DNA of 64,000 bases from Candidatus Lernaella stagnicola (GTDB lineage: Bacteria > Lernaellota > Lernaellaia > Lernaellales > Lernaellaceae), in assembly GCA_030765525.1 (NCBI GenBank), contig JAVCCK010000003.1, positions 240,502 to 304,501 of the forward strand, in the 5' to 3' direction. Under the pieces are notes generated by a model that searched no databases, was not told the DNA's origin, and worked only from the letters and a program-made list of their open reading frames with translations. Below are positions 1-7,648 of the stretch, in pieces (the first letter of the stretch is position 1; each line of letters opens with the position of its first letter). The translations under genes were made by a program, and so were the position numbers.

Positions 1-229
1 TGTCCGCCGAGCCGTTCACCAGCCGGTCGTCAAAATAGACTTGGCCGGAGGTCGGGTGTTCCAGTCCTCCGATTACGTAGAGCAAGGTCGATTTTCCGGC
101 GCCGGACTCCCCGACCACGGCGAGCATGTCGCCCTGCGGCATGTTTAGATTCACGCCGCGCAACACTTCGATCGGCGCACCGACATCGAAGTAGGTTTTG
201 GTCAGGTTTTTGGTTTCCAGCAATGCCAT
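1..229 (-). CDS. lolD: LolD-type ABC transporter ATP-binding protein, 3' part missing (window edge)
   Basis: ATPase subunit of the lipoprotein-releasing ABC transporter, which extracts mature lipoproteins from the inner membrane and passes them to the periplasmic carrier. Only the first 76 codons are in the window. The ATG at 229-227 opens a typical start (MALLETKNLTKTY), and a Walker A loop GESGAGKST lies at residues 40-48. The Q-loop, signature and Walker B are beyond the edge. The gene begins 8 bases after the stop of the permease gene, so it is the next member of the same operon. The family (LolD/MacB-like) is clear from the N-terminus and from the partner permease. A MacB-type role cannot be fully excluded without the rest, but lnt in the same operon favours LolD. 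Confidence 0.88.
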   Translation of the reverse strand, partial: MALLETKNLTKTYFDVGAPIEVLRGVNLNMPQGDMLAVVGESGAGKSTLLYVIGGLEHPTSGQVYFDDRLVNGSAD

Positions 230-237
230 CGTCGTCC

Positions 238-1500
238 TTATTCATACCGAAGGGTGCGAACCGGATCCAACCGTGCCGCCACCCGGGCGGGAATCCACGT
301 TGCCACAAAAATGAAGCCCAACGAGAAAACCAGAATCATCGCCAGATCCGACACGCGCAGCGTCATCGGCAGAGTGTCGATAAAATACACGGTGGGATCG
401 ATTTTCACAATCTTGTGTTCGATTTGCAGCCAACACATAAACAACCCTATGCCGGTTCCCAAAACGCTGCCCAGCAACCCCAGGAACATCCCCTGCACCA
501 TGACGATGGCGCGAATCTGCCGGGCTGAAGCGCCCATCGCCCGCAGCATGGCGATACTCTTCTGCTTGTCCATCACAACCATGTAGAGCACCGAGAAAAT
601 GTTCAGCGAGGCCACGAACACAATGAGGCCCAGCAAGACGAACATGACGAGTTTTTCCAGCTTGAGCGCCGAAAACAGGCTGCGGTTCATATCCTGCCAG
701 GTTTTTGCCCAGAAGGGCCAGCCCAGGTCGGCGCGAATGCGGTCGGCCACGACCTGCGCGTTCCAGATGTCGTCTAGGCGCAGTTCGATGCCGGTCACCG
801 TGTCGCCGTAGTCGAAGAACTTCTGCGCCTCGGCCAAGTCGATATACGCGAATTTCGTATCGAAATCGTAAAATCCCGTCGCGAATTCGCCGACGATCAC
901 AAATTTGGTCGTTTTAGGCACGACGCCGAACGGGCCGATATCACCAATCGGGTTGACGACGTTCAATTCTTCCTTGTCGAAGACCCGCAGCGTCGCGGCC
1001 AAATCCCGGCCCAGAATGATACCCGGATACTTGCGGTCGCTGTTTTCGGAGCCCGGCATCGTCAAGGGCGAGTGCTTTTCGTGTAGTTCCTCGAGCGAGC
1101 CGGACTGCATGCTTTTGGCGATGTTGTTCACGCCGCTGGCGGATTCGGAATCGATACCCCTTAAAATCACACCGGTGGCGCGGTCGGCCGTGTTGGCCAT
1201 CACCTCCCCGATGACAAACGGCGTCGCGGCCTTTACGCCCTCGATCTGCAGGATTTTCTTTGTTGTTTCGCGCCAGTCTTCGATGCGCCCGTTGTGCGAC
1301 AAGACCACGGTGTGGCTTAAGGTGCCGAGGATTTGCTCGGTCACGTCGTCTTGAAAGCCGGTAATTACAGACAGCACGACGATAAGCGTCGCCACGCCGA
1401 CCGCCACGCCGATAAGCGCAATCAGGCTAATGATCGAAAGCGCCACTTGGCGGCGTTTCGGTCGCAGAAATCGCAAACCGACAAAGCGCGAAAATCTCAT
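238..1500 (-). CDS. lolC: LolC/LolE family lipoprotein-releasing permease
   Basis: Inner-membrane permease subunit of the lipoprotein exporter, 420 aa, the usual size for LolC/LolE. It has the four-helix MacB/LolC layout: one long membrane segment near residues 20-45, a periplasmic domain of about 220 residues, then three membrane segments near 283-309, 330-356 and 388-411. The segment MLRAMGASARQIR just after the second helix is the cytoplasmic coupling helix typical of FtsX/LolE permeases, and the C-terminus (DPVRTLRYE) is family-typical. Only one permease gene is present, so the transporter may be a homodimer as in many non-enteric bacteria; a second gene could lie outside the window. The start is 4 bases after the lysS stop. 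Confidence 0.9.
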   Translation of the reverse strand: MRFSRFVGLRFLRPKRRQVALSIISLIALIGVAVGVATLIVVLSVITGFQDDVTEQILGTLSHTVVLSHNGRIEDWRETTKKILQIEGVKAATPFVIGEVMANTADRATGVILRGIDSESASGVNNIAKSMQSGSLEELHEKHSPLTMPGSENSDRKYPGIILGRDLAATLRVFDKEELNVVNPIGDIGPFGVVPKTTKFVIVGEFATGFYDFDTKFAYIDLAEAQKFFDYGDTVTGIELRLDDIWNAQVVADRIRADLGWPFWAKTWQDMNRSLFSALKLEKLVMFVLLGLIVFVASLNIFSVLYMVVMDKQKSIAMLRAMGASARQIRAIVMVQGMFLGLLGSVLGTGIGLFMCWLQIEHKIVKIDPTVYFIDTLPMTLRVSDLAMILVFSLGFIFVATWIPARVAARLDPVRTLRYE

Positions 1501-1504
1501 CGCC

Positions 1505-2995
1505 TCAGGACTGTTCCTTTCTCAAGAGCGGAAATAGGATCACGTCCCGAATGCTGGGTTGATCGGTAAGCAGCATGACCAGTCGGTCGATCCCGATCCC
1601 CTCCCCCGCCGTGGGCGGAAGTCCGTATTCAAGCGCGCGAATGTAATCGCCGTCGTATTCGTGGGCTTCCTCGTCGCCCGCTTGTTTCGCGGCCAACTGA
1701 TCCAAGAAGCGCTGCCGTTGATCTTCTGGGTCGGCCAACTCGTTGAAACCGTTGGCGATTTCTCGCCCGTAGATGAACAACTCGAAACGATCGACAACCT
1801 CCGGGTTCTCGTCATTCCGCCGTGCCAGCGGGCTGATTTCGGTCGGATAATGGTAGATGAAAGTGGGTTGAATCAGCCGATCTTCAACCTTCGCCTCGAA
1901 TATCGCGTTCAGGAGACGCCCGGCGCTTGGCCGGCCTTCGATTATGATCTCGTGCCGCGCGCAGAATTCCTGCATGCGCTCCATGTTCTGCAGGTCCGCC
2001 TCGGTCAGGTCGGTGAACTGCGTTACGGAGTCGGCCATGGTCAGTCGCCGCCAAGGGCGTTCCAGCTTGATCGTCTGCCCCTGATAGGGGAACTCAATAG
2101 CGCCGTAAATGCTTTCACTCAGGAAGCAAAACAGTTCTTCGGTGAGTTCCATGAGCTTTTCGTAGGTAGTATAGGCCTCGTAGAACTCCAGCATCGTGAA
2201 CTCGGGATTGTGCTTGATGCTGATGCCTTCGTTGCGGAAGTTGCGGTTGATTTCGTAGACCCGCTCGAAGCCGCCGACGACCAATCGCTTCAAATAGAGT
2301 TCAGGCGCGATGCGCATAAACAGTTCCATGTCCAGCGCGTTGTGGTGCGTGGTGAACGGCCTGGCGTTGGCTCCGCCCGCCAGGGGTTGCAGCATGGGCG
2401 TCTCGACTTCGATGAAATCACGCTCGGCGAAAAACACCCGCACGAGCCGCACGATCTCACTGCGAGCACGAAACACTTCGACGACGTCGGGGTTGGCAAT
2501 TAAATCGACGTAGCGCTGCCGATACCGGGTTTCCTGGTCCACAAGACCGTGCCACTTTTCGGGCAGCGGGCGCAGCGCCTTGGACAGCAGCGCGCAATCC
2601 TCCGCGGCCACCGACAGTTCGCCCGTCCGCGTTTTCGCCACCCGCCCCTCAAACCAGAAAAAGTCGCCTATGTCTGCGCTTTTCTTGAATAATTTATGAT
2701 TTTCGGGGCCCACTATCTTCTTGATCAGCAAGGCTTGGACACGGCCTGAGCAGTCGTACACGTCGGCGAAAACCGCGTTGCCGAAATCGCGGATGGCCTT
2801 GATGCGGCCGGCGATCGACACACGCGCGCCTGCTTCCTCGAGCTCCTCGGCGCTCATTTCGCCGAATAGCTGGTGCAACTCCCCGGCGCCATGGCTTACC
2901 GGGCGAGTCGTGGGAAACGGATTGATTCCCATCTCGCGCAGGGCCGCTAGTTTTTCGCGGCGCTGCTCGATGATCTTGTTAGTATCTTCGGGCAT
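1505..2995 (-). CDS. lysS: Lysyl-tRNA synthetase, class II
   Basis: Charges tRNA-Lys with lysine in the cytoplasm. The product is 496 aa from the ATG at 2995-2993, which I prefer over an in-frame ATG 21 bases upstream because AGAGGA lies directly before it. The N-terminal half is an OB-fold anticodon-binding domain (about 55-170). Class II motif 2 is visible as FRNEGISIKHNPEFT and motif 3 as GIGIDRLVML near the C-terminus, followed by the typical ending RDVILFPLLR. Length is normal for bacterial LysRS. It lies between prfB (70-base gap) and lolC, an order known from deltaproteobacterial genomes. Confidence 0.96.
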   Translation of the reverse strand: MPEDTNKIIEQRREKLAALREMGINPFPTTRPVSHGAGELHQLFGEMSAEELEEAGARVSIAGRIKAIRDFGNAVFADVYDCSGRVQALLIKKIVGPENHKLFKKSADIGDFFWFEGRVAKTRTGELSVAAEDCALLSKALRPLPEKWHGLVDQETRYRQRYVDLIANPDVVEVFRARSEIVRLVRVFFAERDFIEVETPMLQPLAGGANARPFTTHHNALDMELFMRIAPELYLKRLVVGGFERVYEINRNFRNEGISIKHNPEFTMLEFYEAYTTYEKLMELTEELFCFLSESIYGAIEFPYQGQTIKLERPWRRLTMADSVTQFTDLTEADLQNMERMQEFCARHEIIIEGRPSAGRLLNAIFEAKVEDRLIQPTFIYHYPTEISPLARRNDENPEVVDRFELFIYGREIANGFNELADPEDQRQRFLDQLAAKQAGDEEAHEYDGDYIRALEYGLPPTAGEGIGIDRLVMLLTDQPSIRDVILFPLLRKEQS

Positions 2996-3065
2996 TTTTC
3001 CTCTCGTTTCAGCCATTCGGAAAAACGCGTCACCCTATGTTTTTTCGCGCTATCCTGTCAAGCGA

Positions 3066-4164
3066 TCACTGCCGAAGTGAAAACAAATAGGCTTCGATAA
3101 AGCGGTCGAGATCGCCATCGAGAACGGCGTCGACATTTCCGGTTTCCACGGCGGTACGCAGGTCTTTGGCCATACGGTACGGATGCAGCACATACGAGCG
3201 AATCTGGCTCCCCCAACCGATCTCTTTTTTGTCGGCATTCAAAGCGGCGATTTCGTCTTGTTTTTTCTGTAGTTCCAGTTGGTAAAGGCGGGCGCGCAAC
3301 AGCTTGAAAGCGGTCGCCTTGTTGCGGTGCTGGCTGCGCTCATTCTGGCACTGAACGACAATCCCGGTCGGGAAGTGCGTGATCCGTACGGCGCTGCTGG
3401 TCTTGTTGACGTGCTGCCCCCCGGCTCCGCTGGCTCGATAGGTGTCGATGCGAAGGTCTTTCTCGTCGACCTCGATTTCGACCTCGTCCTCGATATCCGG
3501 GTACACGAAAACGCTGGCAAACGAGGTGTGTCGGCGGCTGCTGGCATCGAAAGGACTGATGCGCACCAAGCGGTGAATGCCGATTTCCGCCTTCAGCAGG
3601 CCGTAGACATTTTTGCCTTTGATTTCAAGGGTGACGCTTTTCAGACCCGCCTCATCGCCGGGTTGATAATCGATTTCCTCCACGTCGAAACCGCGCCGTT
3701 CGGCGTACCGCAGGTACATGCGCAGCAACATCGACGCCCAATCGGCGGCTTCGGTGCCCCCGGCGCCGGAGTGGATCTCCATGATCGCGTCGGCGCTGTC
3801 GGCCTCTTCGGAGAAAAGCATCTCCAGTTCCATGTTACTCAGGGTTTTTTCGACCTTTTTCACCTTGCCGGGCACTTCGGCGGCTAAGTCGTCGTCTTGG
3901 GCTTCTTGCGCAAGTTCGAAAGTGACTTCCATTTCTTCGACGGCGGATTCGAGCCCGCGCCATTCGGCGAGTTCTTTTTCCAGGTCACTTTTTTCTTTGA
4001 GAAACGGACGGGTGGCTTCGTTGTTGTCCCAGAATCCGGGGGCAGCGATTTGTTCTACTAGTTGGCCGAGGCGGTCGCGCTTGGCGGCCAGATCAAAGAT
4101 ACCCCCGAAGTTCTTCAAGTTTTTCGCGTGCTTCCGAGATGCGCTCGGCAAAATCTTCCAACAT
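3066..4164 (-). CDS. prfB: Peptide chain release factor 2, expressed through a +1 programmed frameshift
   Basis: Recognises UGA and UAA stop codons and triggers peptide release. Translation starts at the ATG 4164-4162 and reads 23 codons, MLEDFAERISEAREKLEELR then GYL, to an in-frame TGA at 4095-4093. A +1 shift on CTT continues with DLAAKRDRLGQ. The joined product is 365 aa, the same length as E. coli RF2. The stop-codon recognition tripeptide SPF is at about 203-205 and the catalytic GGQ (SGAGGQHVNK) at about 248-250. The start lies 2 bases after the lnt stop, so the two genes are translationally close. Without the shift the downstream frame would begin 13 bases later in a poor context, so the frameshifted reading is strongly preferred. 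Confidence 0.96.
4093..4107 (-). promoter_or_regulatory. prfB autoregulatory frameshift site
   Basis: On the minus strand the sequence reads CGGGGGTATCTTTGA: an internal Shine-Dalgarno-like GGGGG, a 3-base spacer TAT, the slippery CTT and the UGA stop. This matches the known RF2 recoding element (AGGGGGTATCTTTGA in E. coli) at all but the first base. When RF2 is scarce the ribosome pauses at UGA and slips +1 on CTT, so the protein controls its own synthesis. Confidence 0.95.
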
Positions 4165-4166
4165 CG

Positions 4167-5918
4167 TTATTTCTCCTTGCGGTCGCGCAGTCGGCGCGCC
4201 ACTACGAATATCAAGAGACCAAGATAGATGACAATGCACAAGTAAGGGAAAAGATTTCCTGTGCGTTGATAGAGGCTGACGGTGTCCATCGCGTAGACAG
4301 TGCCGACCGGAGCGGCCTCGACGTAAAGGCCGGTTTTTTGAACCGTTCGCCCCAACGGGTCGATGATACCTGAGATGCCGGTATTGGCGGCGCGGGCCAC
4401 CCAGCGGCGGTTTTCGATCGCGCGAATGCCCACCTGCGCCCAATGTTGATAAGGAGCGGAGGTCGGGCCGAACCAAGCGTCGTTGGTGATCGTCACCAAG
4501 AATTTAGCACCCAGCGCGTTTTGGCGTCGGACGACTTCGGGATAGACCGCCTCGTAGCAGATGAACACCGAGAACGGCGCTTTGGGATAAGGCATCATGG
4601 CGTAGTAGCCGCCGGTCTCGAAGTTCAGCGTGCCGGCGATTCTTTTGCGCGGCAGCCCCAGGAGGTTCGTGAAAAAGTCGAGGCCGGCCTGGAAGTGGTG
4701 CTTAAAGGGGATGTATTCGCTAAAGAGCACCAAGCGGTTTTTGTCGTACCATTGCACGTCGATGCCGGCCGGATTCACCAGGACGGCGCTGTTGTGGCTG
4801 GTGTACTGACCGCGGGGGTCGTCGCGGTTCAGCCGCTTGCCCGAGGTGGGCACTCCGGTCAACACCCAAGCGTTGTTTTCGACGGCATAGTGCCGAACTC
4901 TCTCGTTCAGCGGACGCCAGCGTCGTTGCCGAACCGGAATCGACGTTTCGGGAAAGATGATCAACTCCGCGCCCTCGGCTTTGACCCGGCGCGCCAATTT
5001 CCCGAAGTTATCGAATATCCAGGACCGATATTCCGGCTTCCACTTGCGGTTTTGATCGACATTCCCCTGCACGAAACCGACCTTGACGGCCGTGCCCTCT
5101 TTCATGCGGTTTTCGATCTGACCGGAGCGAATGACGCCGTACGCGAAGCCGGCCAGCACGATCACGACGACCGCGGTAATCAAACGGCGCGGCAGGGTCG
5201 TCCGCCGGCCGCGGCGATACCACCACAGTTCTGCGAACATGACGTTGCTTAGGGCGAAAACAAGGCCGACCGAAAGCGACCCGAACAGATCGAAGGTCTG
5301 GTTGAAGTACGGAATGTGATACGCGGCGTTGCCCAGCAGGTCCCAGGGGAAACCGGTCAGAAACCACGTCAACCAGAAATCCCAGAAAATCCAACCGAGC
5401 GGGAAGACCAGCCAAAGGGGCAGCCGGCCCTTTTTAACCGCCCAGTGCAGCACGCCGAAGTTCCAACTCCAGAACGCGCCGAGGCACAGGCAGACAACCG
5501 TCGTCACCAAAATCCCGACGGCAAAGGGAATCGGAGAGAAGTAGGTAATCGGATAGACGATCCAATAGACCTTTCCCAGACTGCCGAGAAAGCCGGCGAG
5601 GAAACCGAAGAACATGGCGGTCTTGGCACGCTCGGCGTCCATCGCCAATACGAGGACCGGGGCCAGGCAGATGAAGGCAAGAAATCCGAGCCCGGCATGC
5701 GGGAAACACAAGGTGTAGAGCGCCGCGGTCAAATACGCCGGCCACCACTCGTGTTTGAGTTTGAAGAGCAAAAACAGAAACACGGGTAGGAAAAACACCC
5801 ATTGCCACTGCTTAAATAGCGGAAACCCGGCAAGAAAAAACACAAAGGCCGCAATCCCCGGCCAGTTCGACCGGGCAAAATCGAGTGACAGGATTTTCTT
5901 CTCGCCGCTTCCCAACAC
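4167..5918 (-). CDS. lnt: Apolipoprotein N-acyltransferase
   Basis: Inner-membrane enzyme that adds the third acyl chain to the N-terminal Cys of lipoproteins, the last maturation step before Lol export. The product is 583 aa starting from a GTG with GAGAGA upstream. The first 265 residues hold about seven to eight membrane segments; the rest is a periplasmic nitrilase-fold domain. The catalytic triad is visible as E324 (IIFPETSIP), K393 (YDKNRLVLFSEYIP) and C454 (FICYEAVYPE). One more membrane helix near the C-terminus ends with a basic tail. It is slightly longer than E. coli Lnt (512 aa). It heads the operon that ends in the Lol exporter, so maturation and export of lipoproteins are co-expressed. 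Confidence 0.95.
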   Translation of the reverse strand: MLGSGEKKILSLDFARSNWPGIAAFVFFLAGFPLFKQWQWVFFLPVFLFLLFKLKHEWWPAYLTAALYTLCFPHAGLGFLAFICLAPVLVLAMDAERAKTAMFFGFLAGFLGSLGKVYWIVYPITYFSPIPFAVGILVTTVVCLCLGAFWSWNFGVLHWAVKKGRLPLWLVFPLGWIFWDFWLTWFLTGFPWDLLGNAAYHIPYFNQTFDLFGSLSVGLVFALSNVMFAELWWYRRGRRTTLPRRLITAVVVIVLAGFAYGVIRSGQIENRMKEGTAVKVGFVQGNVDQNRKWKPEYRSWIFDNFGKLARRVKAEGAELIIFPETSIPVRQRRWRPLNERVRHYAVENNAWVLTGVPTSGKRLNRDDPRGQYTSHNSAVLVNPAGIDVQWYDKNRLVLFSEYIPFKHHFQAGLDFFTNLLGLPRKRIAGTLNFETGGYYAMMPYPKAPFSVFICYEAVYPEVVRRQNALGAKFLVTITNDAWFGPTSAPYQHWAQVGIRAIENRRWVARAANTGISGIIDPLGRTVQKTGLYVEAAPVGTVYAMDTVSLYQRTGNLFPYLCIVIYLGLLIFVVARRLRDRKEK

Positions 5919-5954
5919 GAATTCTCTCTTTCACCTGTGAGTCAAAGTTGCCGG

Positions 5955-5963
5955 ATCATAGCA
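5955..5963 (-). promoter_or_regulatory. Possible extended -10 promoter of the lnt operon
   Basis: On the minus strand TGCTATGAT fits the extended -10 form TGnTATnnT. It would start transcription near 5948, giving a leader of about 30 bases before the lnt GTG. No convincing -35 box is present, which extended -10 promoters tolerate. Confidence 0.4.
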
Positions 5964-6108
5964 AAAGCCGCCGGTCATTCATAGCTTGCCGGGACGCCAA
6001 CCGGCCGTGAAGCGCGGTCGACAAAAACCGGTTTCGTCTCAATTATCCTCCCCACCTTGCCCCACGGCGCTCGATTGGTATTCTGAACGCCAAAATAAGG
6101 GGCACTTT

Positions 6109-7605
6109 TTGACTCGATACGGGCAGACATCTCGGATTTGGTGTGTCGTTCTCCTGCTTTTTGTGGTCGTATCCTGCAAGCCCAATGGCAACCACAGCCG
6201 CGGGGCCGGTAACCACGACGCAGAGGGGAATCGTACGCCCATCGCCGCCACGCCGCTGGCCGGACCGCCGCGCAACGTCTTGCTGATCACCATCGATTCC
6301 TTGCGTTGGGACCACGTCGGTAGCTACGGCTATGACAAACCGACGACGCCGAAGCTCGACGCCTTCGGTGAATCCGCGGTGCGTTTCCAGCGAGCCTACG
6401 CGCCCAGCCCCTGGACCCTGCCCAGCCACGCCAGTCTGCTTACCGGGCTTTATCCGGATACGCACGGCGTGGATCAAGAGCGTTCGGTGCTCGGCCCCGA
6501 ATTGCCGACCCTCGGCGAAATTCTACAAGCCCACGGGTACCGGACCGGCGCGGTGGTGTGCGCACCTTTCCTTTGGACGTTTTACGGTTTGCAGCGCGGC
6601 TTCGACACCTACGACACCGAATTGATGGATTTGCTGCCGATCAAAAGCCTGCGCCGCAAAGTCGGCCCGGACGTCACCAAGCGGGGCTTGGATTGGATCG
6701 ACCAAAATCGCGACCAACCGTTTTTTCTTTTCCTGCACTACTGGGACGTGCACCACGACTACAATCCGCCGCAGGAATACGTCGATCTTTTCGATCCCGG
6801 TTACGAGGGTGACGAAGACGGCTTGCGTATCGCCGAGCGAGAGCACGGGGAACTTGCGCCCGGGTATCCGAAACGCGACCTGAAGCATCTGCTTGCGCTA
6901 TACGACGGCGAAATCCGTTACACCGACGATGCGCTGGGCGATCTGCTTGCCGGGCTCGAGCAGCGCGGCCTGATGCAGAATACGCTGATCTGGATCACCT
7001 CCGACCACGGCGAGGAATTTCTCGATCACGGACAGGTGGCGCACAAGAAAACCTGTTACGAAGAAGTGATCCGCATTCCGCTCATCGTTCGCATCCCTTG
7101 GATGGAGACGGCCTCGTCGGTGATCGATGACGCGGTGAGTCTGCTCGACTTTTTCCCCACCGCCCTCGACGCGCTGGGTATCAAGACGAAGCGTTTTCTA
7201 CACCAGGGATTAAGCCTGGTTCCGGCCATCGCCAAGGGCAAACGCTTAGAGAGGCGTCCGCTATTCGCCGAGACCGCGACCGGCGTGCTGCCCACGGGGA
7301 ACAAAAAGGTTCATTGGTCGGCGATGTTGGCACCCGACGGCGTCAAGCTGCACGCGATCCGCCCCTACGGCAAACGCCGCGGCAGGCTGAAATTCAGCAT
7401 GTTTGATCTGCGGTTGGACAAAGAAGAAGCGAACGACGTGGCGGTCAACCGCCGGCAAACCGCCAACGGCATGAAGCGGCAATTTCGCTACAACAAGAAA
7501 ACCCACCGCAAAATACGCAAGTCCCTACACGTGGGCGAAGACACTCAAAAAAACCTCGACAAGAAACTCGACGAAACCCTCAAGGGATTGGGGTATCTGC
7601 AGTAG
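6109..7605 (+). CDS. Sulfatase-fold (alkaline phosphatase superfamily) lipoprotein, Thr nucleophile
   Basis: Predicted periplasmic, lipid-anchored hydrolase of the sulfatase/phosphatase superfamily. I place the start at the TTG 6109-6111 because AAGGGGC lies just upstream and because it opens a clean lipoprotein signal (about 10 polar residues, VVLLLFVVVSC, Cys at residue 23). An in-frame ATG at 5986 would bury that signal. The fold is shown by LLITIDSLRWDHVGSYGY (metal Asp), TLPSHASLLTGLYP (nucleophile loop) and TSDHGEEFLDHG (metal Asp-His). The usual sulfatase signature C/S-x-P-x-R is replaced by T-x-P-x-H, so no formylglycine can form. The enzyme may be a phosphotransferase, phosphodiesterase or alkaline-phosphatase-like protein. 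It is divergent from lnt, and its lipid anchor would need the neighbouring Lnt/Lol system. Confidence 0.82.
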   Translation: MTRYGQTSRIWCVVLLLFVVVSCKPNGNHSRGAGNHDAEGNRTPIAATPLAGPPRNVLLITIDSLRWDHVGSYGYDKPTTPKLDAFGESAVRFQRAYAPSPWTLPSHASLLTGLYPDTHGVDQERSVLGPELPTLGEILQAHGYRTGAVVCAPFLWTFYGLQRGFDTYDTELMDLLPIKSLRRKVGPDVTKRGLDWIDQNRDQPFFLFLHYWDVHHDYNPPQEYVDLFDPGYEGDEDGLRIAEREHGELAPGYPKRDLKHLLALYDGEIRYTDDALGDLLAGLEQRGLMQNTLIWITSDHGEEFLDHGQVAHKKTCYEEVIRIPLIVRIPWMETASSVIDDAVSLLDFFPTALDALGIKTKRFLHQGLSLVPAIAKGKRLERRPLFAETATGVLPTGNKKVHWSAMLAPDGVKLHAIRPYGKRRGRLKFSMFDLRLDKEEANDVAVNRRQTANGMKRQFRYNKKTHRKIRKSLHVGEDTQKNLDKKLDETLKGLGYLQ

Positions 7606-7648
7606 GGTCATTCGTGCACGATCGCCGCTCGGGCGCGTAATGTTACCG

